From NCBI GenBank assembly GCA_041690535.1, contig JAWLHA010000004.1, forward strand, positions 1-64,000: a stretch of 64,000 nucleotides of DNA. The letters are read 5' to 3'. A model generated the notes under the pieces. It saw only the letters and a program-made list of their open reading frames with translations, did no database searches and was not told the DNA's origin. The stretch comes from JAWLHA01 sp041690535 (GTDB taxonomy: Bacteria > Pseudomonadota > Gammaproteobacteria > Thiohalomonadales > Thiohalomonadaceae). Within the stretch, counting starts at the first letter, position 1. Each line of letters begins with the position of its first letter. Shown here in pieces: positions 33,420 to 42,440 of this stretch. The position numbers and the translations under genes were made by a program.

Positions 33420-34235
33420 TCAGACTCCTGCAGTTTCCTCCAGAGCCCCCATAAGACGGCGGGTCACATCCCCTACCGGGAACTCCTCGGACTCGAAGCG
33501 TCGCACCGGCCAGACACCAATGAGGCTGTTGGTGAGAAACACCTCGTCAGCCCGGAGCAGGGCCTCCGTGGGGATCTTCCTTTCCACCGGTGCCAGCCCG
33601 CAGCGTGCCGCCGTCTCCAGGACGATCTCCCGCATGATGCCCCTTACGCCACAGAGCGAAAGCTCCGGGGTGAGGAGCACCCCGTCCAGCACGGCGAACA
33701 GGTTGCTCATGGTCCCTTCCACCACATGCCCATCGGCGTCGCGCATCAAGCCCTCGACGATGCTGGGGTCGTCCCACTCTGCCCGAGCCAGCACCTGCTC
33801 CAACCTGTTCAAGTGTTTGACCCCGGCAAGCCCCGGGTTGCACCCCAGCCGCATGCGACAGAGTCGCACCCGGACCCCCTCGGTTTGGGCTGTTGCAGGA
33901 TAGGCCGGCCACTCCGAACGCATCAGAATACGCCGGGGCGCGGCATTGGCAGGGGGGCGGTACCCCCGTCCACCGGAACCGCGCGTGATGATGATCTTTA
34001 TGACGCTGTCTTGCTGCTGATGGCAAAGCTGCAACACCTCGCGGCTGAGCAGCTCCGGATCCGGGGCGGCAATGCCAAGTCGGGCGCAACCGCTCTGCAG
34101 CCGCCGGAGGTGTCGTTCGAGGTGTCGAACCCGGCCACCCGCCACAGCGAGAGTCTCGAACAGCCCGTCGCCATAGTGTAGCGCCCGATCCGTCACCTCA
34201 ATGACTTGCTGCTCTACTCCGTCGACGAGGATCAA
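33420..34235 (-). CDS. pabC: Aminodeoxychorismate lyase
   Basis: About 271 residues. PLP-dependent fold-type IV enzyme that makes 4-aminobenzoate and pyruvate from aminodeoxychorismate in folate synthesis. DRALHYGDGLFET (about 16-28) and the PLP-lysine region GVKHLNRLEQVLAR are clear, with EGTMSNLFAV later. The start is uncertain. A TTG at 34235 with GAGGTG five bases upstream gives the expected N-terminus LILVDGVEQQ; an in-frame TTG at 34289 would add 18 residues. The position between fabF and mltG is the conserved one. Confidence 0.9.
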   Translation of the reverse strand: MILVDGVEQQVIEVTDRALHYGDGLFETLAVAGGRVRHLERHLRRLQSGCARLGIAAPDPELLSREVLQLCHQQQDSVIKIIITRGSGGRGYRPPANAAPRRILMRSEWPAYPATAQTEGVRVRLCRMRLGCNPGLAGVKHLNRLEQVLARAEWDDPSIVEGLMRDADGHVVEGTMSNLFAVLDGVLLTPELSLCGVRGIMREIVLETAARCGLAPVERKIPTEALLRADEVFLTNSLIGVWPVRRFESEEFPVGDVTRRLMGALEETAGV

Positions 34236-34482
34236 TGAAACACCTCGGAGATGAGGCTGATACCTGCGCACAAACCCCAAAGAGCCCAATGCAACGTCGG
34301 TGCGCGATGGTTCCCGGTTAGAGGAGAACGCTGGTTCAAACAGGAGGACTGAGCCATATCCCCTTGCATTGGACGCTCCTTGCTACGAAGACTCCAGACT
34401 TCCCAAGTTTAGCAGGCTGGGTAAGGGGCGGCGTTAGGGACGAGGCGCCGCACCCGCGACGGGGTCACGGCGCCTCCTGCGC
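34236..34482. other. Gap between fabF and pabC
   Basis: 247 bp with no gene. A 9-bp stem, GAGGCGCCG (34442-34450) against CGGCGCCTC (34468-34476), follows the fabF stop closely; without a T run it is at best a weak attenuator. Confidence 0.35.
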
Positions 34483-35724
34483 TTAGCGCAGCTTGGCGAA
34501 GACCAGAGTACCGTTGGTGCCGCCAAAACCGAAGGAGTTGGAAAGAGCGACATCGATCTTCATTTCTCGGGCGGTATTCGCCACGTAATCGAGGTCACAC
34601 TCAGGATCCTGGTTGAAGATGTTGATGGTCGGCGGAGCCACCTGATCGTGGATCGCCAGCGCCGTGAAAATCGCCTCCACCCCACCGGCTGCGCCAAGCA
34701 AATGCCCGGTCATGGACTTGGTGGAACTCATGGCCAGCTTGTACGCGTGCTCACCAAAGGTACCCTTGGCGGCCTCGGTTTCGGCCTTGTCCCCGGCCGG
34801 CGTCGAAGTCCCATGGGCGTTAATGTAGTCGACCTGCTCAGGGTTCACCCCGGCATTGCGCAGAGCGGTGTTCATGCAGCGCGTCGCCCCCTCGCCACCG
34901 GGTGCAGGCAGGGTCATGTGGTAGGCGTCACCGCTCATGCCAAAGCCCACCAATTCGGCATAGATCTTCGCGCCCCGCTTCCTGGCGTGCTCATACTCCT
35001 CGAGCACAACGACGCCCGCACCGTCACTCAGCACGAAACCGTCGCGATCCTTGTCCCAGGGACGGCTTGCACGTTCGGGATCATCGTTGCGCGTCGAGAG
35101 GGCCCGTGCCGCCCCGAAGCCGCCGAGACCGCACGCGGAGGTCGCCATTTCAGCGCCGCCTGCGATCATCACGTCGGCATCGCCGTATTCAATGAGCCGG
35201 CTGGCATCGCCAATGCTGTGGGTGCCGGTCGCGCAGGCAGTGACGAGCGCGATGTTCGGCCCCTTGAAGCCATACATGATGGACAGATTGCCCGAAATCA
35301 TGTTGATGATGTTACTGGGGACGAAGAAGGGCGAGACCTTGCGCGGACCACCCTTCATGTAGGCTTCATGGCCCTTTTCGATCCCGGGGAGCCCGCCGAT
35401 GCCCGAGCCGATGGAAACGCCGATGCGCTCGGCATTCTCTTCGGTCACCTCCAGGCCGGAATCGGCGATGGCTTCGATTGCCGCCGCAATTCCATAGTGA
35501 ATGAAGGGATCCATCTTCTTGGCTTCTTTGGGGGCGATGTATTGAGTGACATCGAATCCCTTCACCGAGCCGCCGAAGCGTACTGGAAAGTCGGAGACAT
35601 CAAAGTGGGTGATGGACGCGATCCCACTTTTTCCTGCCAGGATGTTTTCCCAGGATTCCTTAACGCTGAGACCGACCGGCGAGACCATGCCGAGTCCGGT
35701 TACGACGACACGACGTTTTGCCAA
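34483..35724 (-). CDS. fabF: 3-oxoacyl-[ACP] synthase II
   Basis: 413 residues, the usual KAS II length. The catalytic triad is visible: Cys in VTACATGTHSIGDA (about 163), His in NAHGTSTPAGDKAE (about 304) and His in STKSMTGHLLGAAGG (about 341). FabF elongates acyl-ACP with malonyl-ACP and is needed for temperature control of unsaturated chains. It directly follows acpP as in other gammaproteobacteria. Confidence 0.97.
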   Translation of the reverse strand: MAKRRVVVTGLGMVSPVGLSVKESWENILAGKSGIASITHFDVSDFPVRFGGSVKGFDVTQYIAPKEAKKMDPFIHYGIAAAIEAIADSGLEVTEENAERIGVSIGSGIGGLPGIEKGHEAYMKGGPRKVSPFFVPSNIINMISGNLSIMYGFKGPNIALVTACATGTHSIGDASRLIEYGDADVMIAGGAEMATSACGLGGFGAARALSTRNDDPERASRPWDKDRDGFVLSDGAGVVVLEEYEHARKRGAKIYAELVGFGMSGDAYHMTLPAPGGEGATRCMNTALRNAGVNPEQVDYINAHGTSTPAGDKAETEAAKGTFGEHAYKLAMSSTKSMTGHLLGAAGGVEAIFTALAIHDQVAPPTINIFNQDPECDLDYVANTAREMKIDVALSNSFGFGGTNGTLVFAKLR

Positions 35725-35810
35725 GGGACAACCCTCTTCCTGCTTGTGTTCTACAAAACAAAATGGCCGCGGCCACTTCCGTGGCCGGCGGCCGATTTGA
35801 AACCTGTGCC

Positions 35811-36050
35811 TTAGCCCGCTGCGTTCGCTTTGACGTAGTCGATCGCCTGCTGCACAGTGGTGATCTTCTCAGCCTCTTCGTCCGGGATTTCGGTCTCAAA
35901 CTCTTCTTCCAGAGCCATCACCAGTTCCACGGTGTCGAGGGAATCGGCGCCAAGATCGTCAACGAAAGAGGAAGTGGCATTCACTTCTTCCTCTTTTACC
36001 CCCAGCTGTTCGACAACAATCTTCTTGACGCGCTCTTCCACAGTACTCAT
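35811..36050 (-). CDS. acpP: Acyl carrier protein
   Basis: 79 residues, acidic and helical. The phosphopantetheine serine is in DDLGADSLDTVELVMALEEE (Ser near 37). It begins MSTVEERVKKIVVEQLGVKE, the standard gammaproteobacterial AcpP opening. Carries acyl chains for the Fab enzymes encoded on either side. GGGAGGAATTAT lies before the ATG. Confidence 0.98.
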   Translation of the reverse strand: MSTVEERVKKIVVEQLGVKEEEVNATSSFVDDLGADSLDTVELVMALEEEFETEIPDEEAEKITTVQQAIDYVKANAAG

Positions 36051-36198
36051 GACGGATAATTCCTCCCAAAAAAGGATATTCAGCAGGTATGCGGCCGTAT
36101 TTTATTGGAAACCGCCTACCGATGCCAGACAAAAGATGGTGCACTTCATGAGGTTTGTGACTGCCTTAACTATTTGAAGTGAAAGGCAATTTCAAACC

Positions 36199-36942
36199 TC
36201 ACCCCATGTACATGCCGCCATTGACATGAATCGTCTCACCGGTGATGTAACCGGCTTCGGGCGAGGCCAGAAAGGCCACGGCGGCGGCGATTTCCTCCGG
36301 ACGGCCCAGCCGGTTCAGCGGAATCTGGTTGAGCAACTGCTGCCGATGCTCCTCGGGCAGGGCGCGCGTCATATCGGTGTCGATAAAGCCCGGGGCCACC
36401 GCATTGACGGTGATCCCGCGACTGCCCACTTCGCGCGCCAGCGATTTGGTAAAGCCAATCATCCCGGCCTTGGCGGCCGAATAGTTGGTCTGACCCGCAT
36501 TGCCGCTCGCCCCGACCACCGAGGCGATGCTGATGATGCGCCCCTTGCGCGCCTTCATCATGCCGCGCAGGCAAGCCTTGGAGAGGCGGTAGGCCGAGGT
36601 CAGGTTCGTATTGATGATGGCGTCCCACTCATCGTCCTTCATCCGCATCAGGAGGTTATCGCGGGTGATCCCGGCGTTGTTGACGAGAATGGTCGGGGTG
36701 CCGAATTCCTTTTGAATCGTCTCCAGGACGCCGTCGACACTGGCCTGATCGGTCACATCCAGCATCAGCCCCTTGCCCGTGATGCCGTTTTCCTTCAGTA
36801 CCGCAGTGATCTTCTCGGCCCCGCCTTCGGAGGTGGCCGTACCGATGACGGTGGCACCACGCCGCCCCAACTCCAGGGCAATGGCCTGTCCAATCCCGCG
36901 GCTGGAACCACTGATCAGGGCAACTTCGTTCTCTAGGGACAT
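36199..36942 (-). CDS. fabG: 3-oxoacyl-[ACP] reductase
   Basis: 247 residues, short-chain dehydrogenase fold. NADPH loop SGSSRGIGQAIA (about 11-22), Ser/Tyr/Lys triad in SIASVVGASGNAGQTNYSAA and KAG (Tyr near 154), and the C-terminal YITGETIHVNGGMYMG. Reduces 3-oxoacyl-ACP in each elongation round. AAGGAGAA precedes the ATG. Lies between fabD and acpP. Confidence 0.97.
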   Translation of the reverse strand: MSLENEVALISGSSRGIGQAIALELGRRGATVIGTATSEGGAEKITAVLKENGITGKGLMLDVTDQASVDGVLETIQKEFGTPTILVNNAGITRDNLLMRMKDDEWDAIINTNLTSAYRLSKACLRGMMKARKGRIISIASVVGASGNAGQTNYSAAKAGMIGFTKSLAREVGSRGITVNAVAPGFIDTDMTRALPEEHRQQLLNQIPLNRLGRPEEIAAAVAFLASPEAGYITGETIHVNGGMYMG

Positions 36943-36972
36943 GTTGTTCTCCTTTCCCGGCCTCGCAGCCGA

Positions 36973-37902
36973 TTACTGTTCTGCCATGGCATCTTCAAGG
37001 GTCGCAGGATCGACGATCGCGAGGGCTTTCATGTTGCGGTCAATCCGCTTGTTCAGGCCCACCAGCACTTTGCCGGGGCCGCACTCGACCAGCGTACCGA
37101 CTCCGTCGCCGGCCATCTTCTGAACGGTCTCGACCCAGCGTACCGGCATGTACAGCTGACGGACCAGCGCATCCCGGATGGCCTGTGGATCCGTGGCTGC
37201 CGCCACATCGACGTTGTTGATAACGGAAATCTCCGGCGTGCGGATTTCGATGCCGGCCAACTTCTCACCCAAACGCTCGGCAGCGGGGCGCATGAGGTCG
37301 CAGTGGGAAGGCACGCTGACCGGCAGCACCACGGCACGCTTGGCGCCGGCCCCTTTGGCCAGTTCCACTGCGCGTTCCACACCTGCCGTGGCGCCGGCAA
37401 TCACCACCTGCCCCGGCGAGTTGAAGTTCACGGCGGAGACCACATCGCCCTGGGCCGCCTCGGCGCACACCTCACGCACCTTGTCGTCATCCAGGCCGAG
37501 AATGGCGGCCATGGCCCCCTGCCCCGCCGGAACGGCCTCCTGCATGAACTGCCCCCGTGCGGCAACAAGGGCGATGGCGTCTTCAAAGGCGATGCTGCCG
37601 GCGCAAACCAGCGCAGTGTATTCACCCAGGCTGTGGCCAGCCATCACCGTGGGTCTCGCGCCGTTACGCGCCTGCCAAACCCGCCAAACGGCCACACCGG
37701 CACTGAGCATGGCGGGTTGGGTCACGTGGGTCTTGTTCAGCGCATCGGCCGGACCCTGCTGGACCACGGCCCAGAGATCATAGCCCAGCACATCCGAGGC
37801 GCTGGCAAAGGTCTGTTGCACCTCCGGATAGGCTTCGGCCAGCTCCGCCAGCATGCCGACGGATTGGGAACCCTGACCGGGGAAAATGAAAGCTAGAGAC
37901 AT
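36973..37902 (-). CDS. fabD: Malonyl-CoA:ACP transacylase
   Basis: 309 residues from the ATG at 37902; a start four codons earlier is possible but loses the usual SLAFIFPGQGSQ opening. GQGSQ (about 8-12), the nucleophile Ser in AGHSLGEYTAL (about 92) and the His in PSHCDLM (about 200) are present. Loads malonyl groups onto ACP. 30 bases upstream of fabG. Confidence 0.96.
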   Translation of the reverse strand: MSLAFIFPGQGSQSVGMLAELAEAYPEVQQTFASASDVLGYDLWAVVQQGPADALNKTHVTQPAMLSAGVAVWRVWQARNGARPTVMAGHSLGEYTALVCAGSIAFEDAIALVAARGQFMQEAVPAGQGAMAAILGLDDDKVREVCAEAAQGDVVSAVNFNSPGQVVIAGATAGVERAVELAKGAGAKRAVVLPVSVPSHCDLMRPAAERLGEKLAGIEIRTPEISVINNVDVAAATDPQAIRDALVRQLYMPVRWVETVQKMAGDGVGTLVECGPGKVLVGLNKRIDRNMKALAIVDPATLEDAMAEQ

Positions 37903-37973
37903 GGTAACCCCCAAAAAAGAGTCGCTTTTTACTTATCGGTCGGCCTGTTTTGGTGATCGGCGTCGCAGTCGGC

Positions 37974-38942
37974 TCAATAGCGGATGAGGGCCGCCCCCCA
38001 AGTGAAGCCACCACCGAATGCCTCAAGAAGGATGGTGTCGCCGCGCTTGATACGTCCGTCGCGCACGGCCACGTCGAGCGCGAGCGGGACCGATGCACCC
38101 GAGGTATTACCGTGGCGGTCGACCGTCACGACCACGTGGTCCATAGCCAACTTCAGCTTGCGGGCCGTGGCATTGATGATGCGAATGTTGGCCTGATGCG
38201 GTACCAGCCAATCCACATCGCTCTTTTCCATACCATTGGCTTCGAGGGTCTCGTCCACAATGCGCCCGAGGGTGTTCACCGCCATTTTGAACACTTCATT
38301 CCCCTGCATCTCCATGTAGGCACTGCCATCGACAACTTTGGCGTAGTCGGTGGAGACACCGGCCTGGACTCGCAACAGATCCTTGTACTGACCATCCGCG
38401 TGGATGTGGGTGGAGAGCACGCCGGGCTCGTCACTGGCCTGAAGCACCACGGCGCCCGCGCCATCACCGAACAGGACACAGGTGCCCCGATCGGTCCAGT
38501 CGGTGATCCGCGACATCGTCTCGGCGCCGACGACCAGTGCGCACTTATGGCTTCCGCTGCGAATGAATTTGTCCGCCACCGTCAGGGCGTAGACAAAACC
38601 GGTGCAGACGGCCTGAACGTCGAAGGCGGGTGCACCATGGATATCGAGGCGCTGCTGGAGAAGGCAGGCGGTGCTCGGGAAGACCTGATCCGGGGTGGTC
38701 GTGGCCACCACGATGAGGTCGATTTCGTCCTTGTCGATACCCGCCGCCTCGATGGCACGCCGTGCGGCCTGCTCGGCCAGATCGCAGGTGTTTTGGCCCT
38801 CGGCGGCAATGTGCCGCTCCTTGATACCGGTCCTCTCGGTGATCCACTGATCCGTGGTGTCGACCATCTGTTCGAGATCCCGATTGGTCAACACCTTCTC
38901 CGGCAGATAACCGCCTGTTCCGATGATGCGTGAGTACTTCAA
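37974..38942 (-). CDS. fabH: 3-oxoacyl-[ACP] synthase III
   Basis: 322 residues. Catalytic Cys in FDVQAVCTGFVYAL (about 113), His in WLVPHQANIRI (about 249) and Asn in DRHGNTSGASVP (about 279). Starts fatty-acid synthesis by joining acetyl-CoA to malonyl-ACP. The start codon is TTG and overlaps the plsX stop by 4 bases (TTGA), so translation is coupled. Confidence 0.96.
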   Translation of the reverse strand: MKYSRIIGTGGYLPEKVLTNRDLEQMVDTTDQWITERTGIKERHIAAEGQNTCDLAEQAARRAIEAAGIDKDEIDLIVVATTTPDQVFPSTACLLQQRLDIHGAPAFDVQAVCTGFVYALTVADKFIRSGSHKCALVVGAETMSRITDWTDRGTCVLFGDGAGAVVLQASDEPGVLSTHIHADGQYKDLLRVQAGVSTDYAKVVDGSAYMEMQGNEVFKMAVNTLGRIVDETLEANGMEKSDVDWLVPHQANIRIINATARKLKLAMDHVVVTVDRHGNTSGASVPLALDVAVRDGRIKRGDTILLEAFGGGFTWGAALIRY

Positions 38943-39964
38943 ACTGCCCGCCTCTGTTCCAGTAGAATCCCTAGTTTTTCGCTGATGCGTTCCGGGACGT
39001 TTTTCTTCGTCTCAAGCACCGCCTCGCGGATCGCATGGGTATATGCGAAGACGTCGGCACCGCCATGGCTCTTGATCACGATGCCCTTCAGCCCCACCAG
39101 GCTGGCGCCATTGTACGCCCGGGGATCGAGCTTCTTGCGGAAGGCGCGCAGCACCGGCAGCGCCAGCAGTCCGGCCAACCGGGTCAAGACGTTCCGGGTG
39201 AACTCCCGCTTTACGTAATGGCTGAACATCTTGGCCGCACCCTCGCTGGCCTTCAGCGCCACGTTGCCAATGAAGCCATCACAGACGACCACATCCACCG
39301 TTCCCTTGAAGATGTCATCACCCTCGACGAACCCGACGTAGTTGAGATCACTGCCGGCCAGGAGCTTGCCCGCCTCCTTGATCTGCTCGTTCCCCTTGAT
39401 CTCCTCTTCCCCGATGTTGAGCAGCCCCACCTTTGGGCGCTCCACGTTGCCCACAGCCTGGACCAGGACCGAACCCATGACTGCGAACTGGTAGAGGTTT
39501 TCCGCCTCGGAATCGATGTTCGCGCCGAGGTCCAGCACGTAGGTCTGCCCCTTGATCGCGGGCATCGCGCTGATGAGGGCGGGCCGGTCGATGCCTGGCA
39601 GGGTCTTGAGCACGAAACGTGCGGTTGCCATGAGCGCCCCGGTGTTGCCCGCGCTCACGCACGCCTGCGCCGTGCCCTCCTTTACCAGGTTGATGGCCAC
39701 CCGCATGGAGGAATCTTTCTTTGAACGCAAAGCCTGGGAAGGGGGCTCGTCCATGGCCACCACTTGCGAGGCATGCTGGATGGCGAGGCGCTCCCCGAGC
39801 GTTCCGCCGTGCCGGGTCAACTCTTCGCTGATCACCTGTTGGTCGCCGACCAGGATGAGCTTCAGTCCGGGATGCTCTTCAAGCGCACGCAGCGCCGCTG
39901 GCACGACAACGCCGACCCCATGGTCGCCGCCCATGGCGTCCAGAGCAATCGTGGTCTGGGACAT
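38939..39964 (-). CDS. plsX: Phosphate acyltransferase PlsX
   Basis: 341 residues from the ATG at 39964 (GGAG 7 bases upstream). Opens with SQTTIALDAMGGDHGVGVVV and carries LDLGANID, NIGEEEIKGNE and VCDGFIGNVALKASEG, all standard PlsX blocks. Converts acyl-ACP to acyl-phosphate for phospholipid synthesis. Between rpmF and fabH, as in E. coli. Confidence 0.96.
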   Translation of the reverse strand: MSQTTIALDAMGGDHGVGVVVPAALRALEEHPGLKLILVGDQQVISEELTRHGGTLGERLAIQHASQVVAMDEPPSQALRSKKDSSMRVAINLVKEGTAQACVSAGNTGALMATARFVLKTLPGIDRPALISAMPAIKGQTYVLDLGANIDSEAENLYQFAVMGSVLVQAVGNVERPKVGLLNIGEEEIKGNEQIKEAGKLLAGSDLNYVGFVEGDDIFKGTVDVVVCDGFIGNVALKASEGAAKMFSHYVKREFTRNVLTRLAGLLALPVLRAFRKKLDPRAYNGASLVGLKGIVIKSHGGADVFAYTHAIREAVLETKKNVPERISEKLGILLEQRRAV

Positions 39965-40046
39965 TCTCAGCTCCAAAACCAAACGCCGGCCCGGAGCGCA
40001 TAGCCACGGGCCGGCGTAATCACCGCAATAGGGTGGGGCAAGGCCC

Positions 40047-40226
40047 TTATTCGCCCTTCACATTCATGACTTTGCGGCCACGATAGTAGCCGTCGGGCGT
40101 CACGTGATGGCGCAGATGGGTTTCGCCACTGGTCGCGTCGACAGAGAGCGTCGGGCCCTTCAGAGCGTCGTGGGAGCGACGCATACCGCGCTTGGAGGGG
40201 GTCTTGCGATTCTGTTGTACAGCCAT
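40047..40226 (-). CDS. rpmF: Ribosomal protein L32
   Basis: 59 residues, worked out by hand: begins MAVQQNRKTPSKRGMRRSHD and ends GYYRGRKVMNVKGE. The basic N-terminus and the HHVTPDGYYRG tail are typical of proteobacterial L32 without zinc cysteines. It stands between yceD (11-base gap) and plsX, as in E. coli and Pseudomonas. GAGGAAAC precedes the ATG. Confidence 0.96.
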   Translation of the reverse strand: MAVQQNRKTPSKRGMRRSHDALKGPTLSVDATSGETHLRHHVTPDGYYRGRKVMNVKGE

Positions 40227-40237
40227 TGGTTTCCTCG

Positions 40238-40768
40238 TCAGGCTTTGCTGTTGGTCTTCAAGGCGGCAAGCACGGCAAAAGGGTTTGCCCGCTGCGGCTC
40301 ATCCGCCGTACTCTCCTGCCCTGCACCCACCCTCGCGGTGGCCGGGCATTCAACCTCGGCATGCCGCGCCACGATGGGAAGGGCCAAAATCAACTCATCC
40401 TCGATGACATCCCGGAGGAACAGCGACTCCGATTCGCACACCAGGGGTTCATACTCTTCCGAGAGATTTTCCCCTTCGTCCGCGGAACCTACAACGCCAA
40501 GCACCATTCTAGCGTGAATGGGGTAGCGCATCGGTTGCAGGCACCGTTGGCAGACCAGTGTGACCTCGGTTTCCACCTCCCCCTCCAGGTAGCGGGTTCC
40601 CGCTTCGTCGATCCCGAATGCCAGGGCCACTCGCACGTTGCCTTCGGTGTGCACCAAGGCCGTCGCGAGCCGCTGCATTTCGCCCAGGGCGTACTGACCG
40701 CCGAGGCGCTGGCTACGTTGGGCAAGGCGCACGGGGTCGATGTGGATCGGGAGCTGGTTGTCCGACAT
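40238..40768 (-). CDS. yceD: YceD/DUF177 family protein
   Basis: 176 residues if started at the ATG at 40768; an in-frame ATG at 40795 is an alternative, and neither has a strong ribosome site. Contains CQRCLQPMRYPI (about 74-85) and a later acidic block ESLFLRDVIEDELILALPIV, the DUF177 signature. The family is linked to 23S rRNA accumulation and always sits next to rpmF. Confidence 0.9.
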   Translation of the reverse strand: MSDNQLPIHIDPVRLAQRSQRLGGQYALGEMQRLATALVHTEGNVRVALAFGIDEAGTRYLEGEVETEVTLVCQRCLQPMRYPIHARMVLGVVGSADEGENLSEEYEPLVCESESLFLRDVIEDELILALPIVARHAEVECPATARVGAGQESTADEPQRANPFAVLAALKTNSKA

Positions 40769-40872
40769 AAGCGGGCAATGATACTTCGCCGTCATTTTCC
40801 TGTCAAAGCAAAAAGTCAATAAAATCCGTCTCTTCCAGAGGTTAGACTAGCTTCGCCAAGGATGTGCAAGTC

Positions 40873-40901
40873 TTGACAATTACAGGGGTTTTCCGTACAT
40901 A
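40873..40901 (+). promoter_or_regulatory. Predicted promoter of pycA
   Basis: TTGACA at 40873-40878, a 17-base spacer and TACATA at 40896-40901, about 65 bases before the pycA ATG. It lies in the 198-bp gap between the divergent yceD and pycA. The -35 box is perfect; the -10 box is weak. Confidence 0.45.
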
Positions 40902-40966
40902 ACAACGGGGCGAGCGAAGGGCGGAGTACCGCCATTCGCTTTTTTTCTGTCCATGCAGGGCCCGAG

Positions 40967-42385
40967 ATGATTAAGAAGATCCTCATTGCCAACCGCGGTG
41001 AAATCGCCGTCCGCATTGTTCGTGCGTGCGCGGAAATGGGTATCCGCTCGGTCGCGGTCTATGCCGAGGCAGACCGTCACGCGCTCCACGTGAAGAAGGC
41101 CGACGAGGCCTACAGCCTTGGACCGGACACGGTCGCCGGCTACCTGAACGCCCACCGACTGGTCAACCTCGCCGTGGCCACCGGCTGTGACGCTCTGCAC
41201 CCCGGCTACGGCTTCCTCTCGGAGAATGCGGAGCTGGCGGAAATCTGTGAGCGCCGGGGCATCCGCTTCATCGGGCCCACCGCCGAGGTGATCCGGCGCA
41301 TGGGTGACAAAACCGAAGCGCGTCGGGCAATGATCGAGGCCGGCGTGCCGGTGACCCCCGGCAGCGAGAGTAACCTCTCCAGCCTGGAGGAAGCTCTGGA
41401 GGTGGCGGAGGAGCTGGGCTACCCCATCATGCTCAAGGCCACCTCCGGCGGCGGGGGACGTGGGATCCGCCGCTGCGATGATGCCGAGGCGCTGAAACGC
41501 AACTTCCAGCGGGTGATCTCGGAGGCGACCAAGGCGTTCGGCAGCGCTGAGGTGTTCCTGGAGAAGTGCATAGTCAATCCGCGCCACATCGAAGTGCAGG
41601 TGCTCGCGGATCACCGTGGTAATGTCATTCACCTTTACGAGCGCGACTGCTCCATCCAGCGCCGCCACCAGAAGCTCATCGAGATTGCCCCCTCCCCCCA
41701 GCTCACCCAGGAGCAGCGGGAGTACATTGGCGGGCTTGCCATCCGGGCCGGCCAAGCGGTCGGTTACCGCAACGCCGGGACGGTGGAGTTCCTTCTCGAC
41801 GATCGAGGCAACTTTTACTTCATGGAGATGAACACCCGTCTCCAGGTGGAACATCCGGTGAGTGAAGAGGTAACCGGGATCGACATCGTCCAGGAGCAGA
41901 TCCGCATTGCCGCCGGGCTGCCGCTCCGATACCGGCAGGAGGAGGTGCATATCCGTGGCTATGCCATGGAGTTCCGCATCAATGCCGAGGACCCGCAGAA
42001 CGGCTTTCTCCCGAGCTTCGGCAAGATCACCCGCTACTTCGCCCCGGGGGGCCCGGGCGTGCGCACCGACGGCGCCATCTACACCGGGTATGAGATCCCG
42101 CCCTACTACGACTCCATGTGCGCCAAGCTGACCGTGTGGGCGCCCCAGTGGGACATTCTGCTTGCCCGCGCCCAGCGCGCGCTGCGGGACATGGGAGTGT
42201 ATGGGGTCAAGACAACCATTCCTTACCACACGGAAATCCTGAAGTCTCCGGAGTTTCGCGCCGGGAGCTTCAACACCGGATTCGTGGACGCCCATCCGGA
42301 GCTGATCAACTACTCGCCCCGCCGGCCACAACGGGAAGTGGCCGCGGCCATCGCCGCCGCCGTGGCCGCGGCCATGGGACTCTGA
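40967..42385 (+). CDS. pycA: Pyruvate carboxylase biotin-carboxylase subunit
   Basis: 472 residues of the AccC/PycA type. Opens MIKKILIANRGEIAVRIVRA; ATP-grasp glycine loop TSGGGGRGIRR (about 157-167), and EMNTRLQVEHPVSEEVTG (about 287-304). Carboxylates biotin with bicarbonate and ATP. Followed after 55 bases by the carboxyltransferase-biotin subunit, so it is assigned to a two-subunit pyruvate carboxylase and not to acetyl-CoA carboxylase; no accB is nearby. Feeds oxaloacetate into the TCA cycle. Confidence 0.88.
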   Translation: MIKKILIANRGEIAVRIVRACAEMGIRSVAVYAEADRHALHVKKADEAYSLGPDTVAGYLNAHRLVNLAVATGCDALHPGYGFLSENAELAEICERRGIRFIGPTAEVIRRMGDKTEARRAMIEAGVPVTPGSESNLSSLEEALEVAEELGYPIMLKATSGGGGRGIRRCDDAEALKRNFQRVISEATKAFGSAEVFLEKCIVNPRHIEVQVLADHRGNVIHLYERDCSIQRRHQKLIEIAPSPQLTQEQREYIGGLAIRAGQAVGYRNAGTVEFLLDDRGNFYFMEMNTRLQVEHPVSEEVTGIDIVQEQIRIAAGLPLRYRQEEVHIRGYAMEFRINAEDPQNGFLPSFGKITRYFAPGGPGVRTDGAIYTGYEIPPYYDSMCAKLTVWAPQWDILLARAQRALRDMGVYGVKTTIPYHTEILKSPEFRAGSFNTGFVDAHPELINYSPRRPQREVAAAIAAAVAAAMGL

Positions 42386-42440
42386 CATGCGGAGCAGCCG
42401 CACCTGGCTTCAACGCATGTAACTCTTTGCGGACGAACCG

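Noticed and set aside
40967..42385. accC of acetyl-CoA carboxylase
   Set aside because: No accB next to it; it is followed by pycB. A dual role cannot be excluded.
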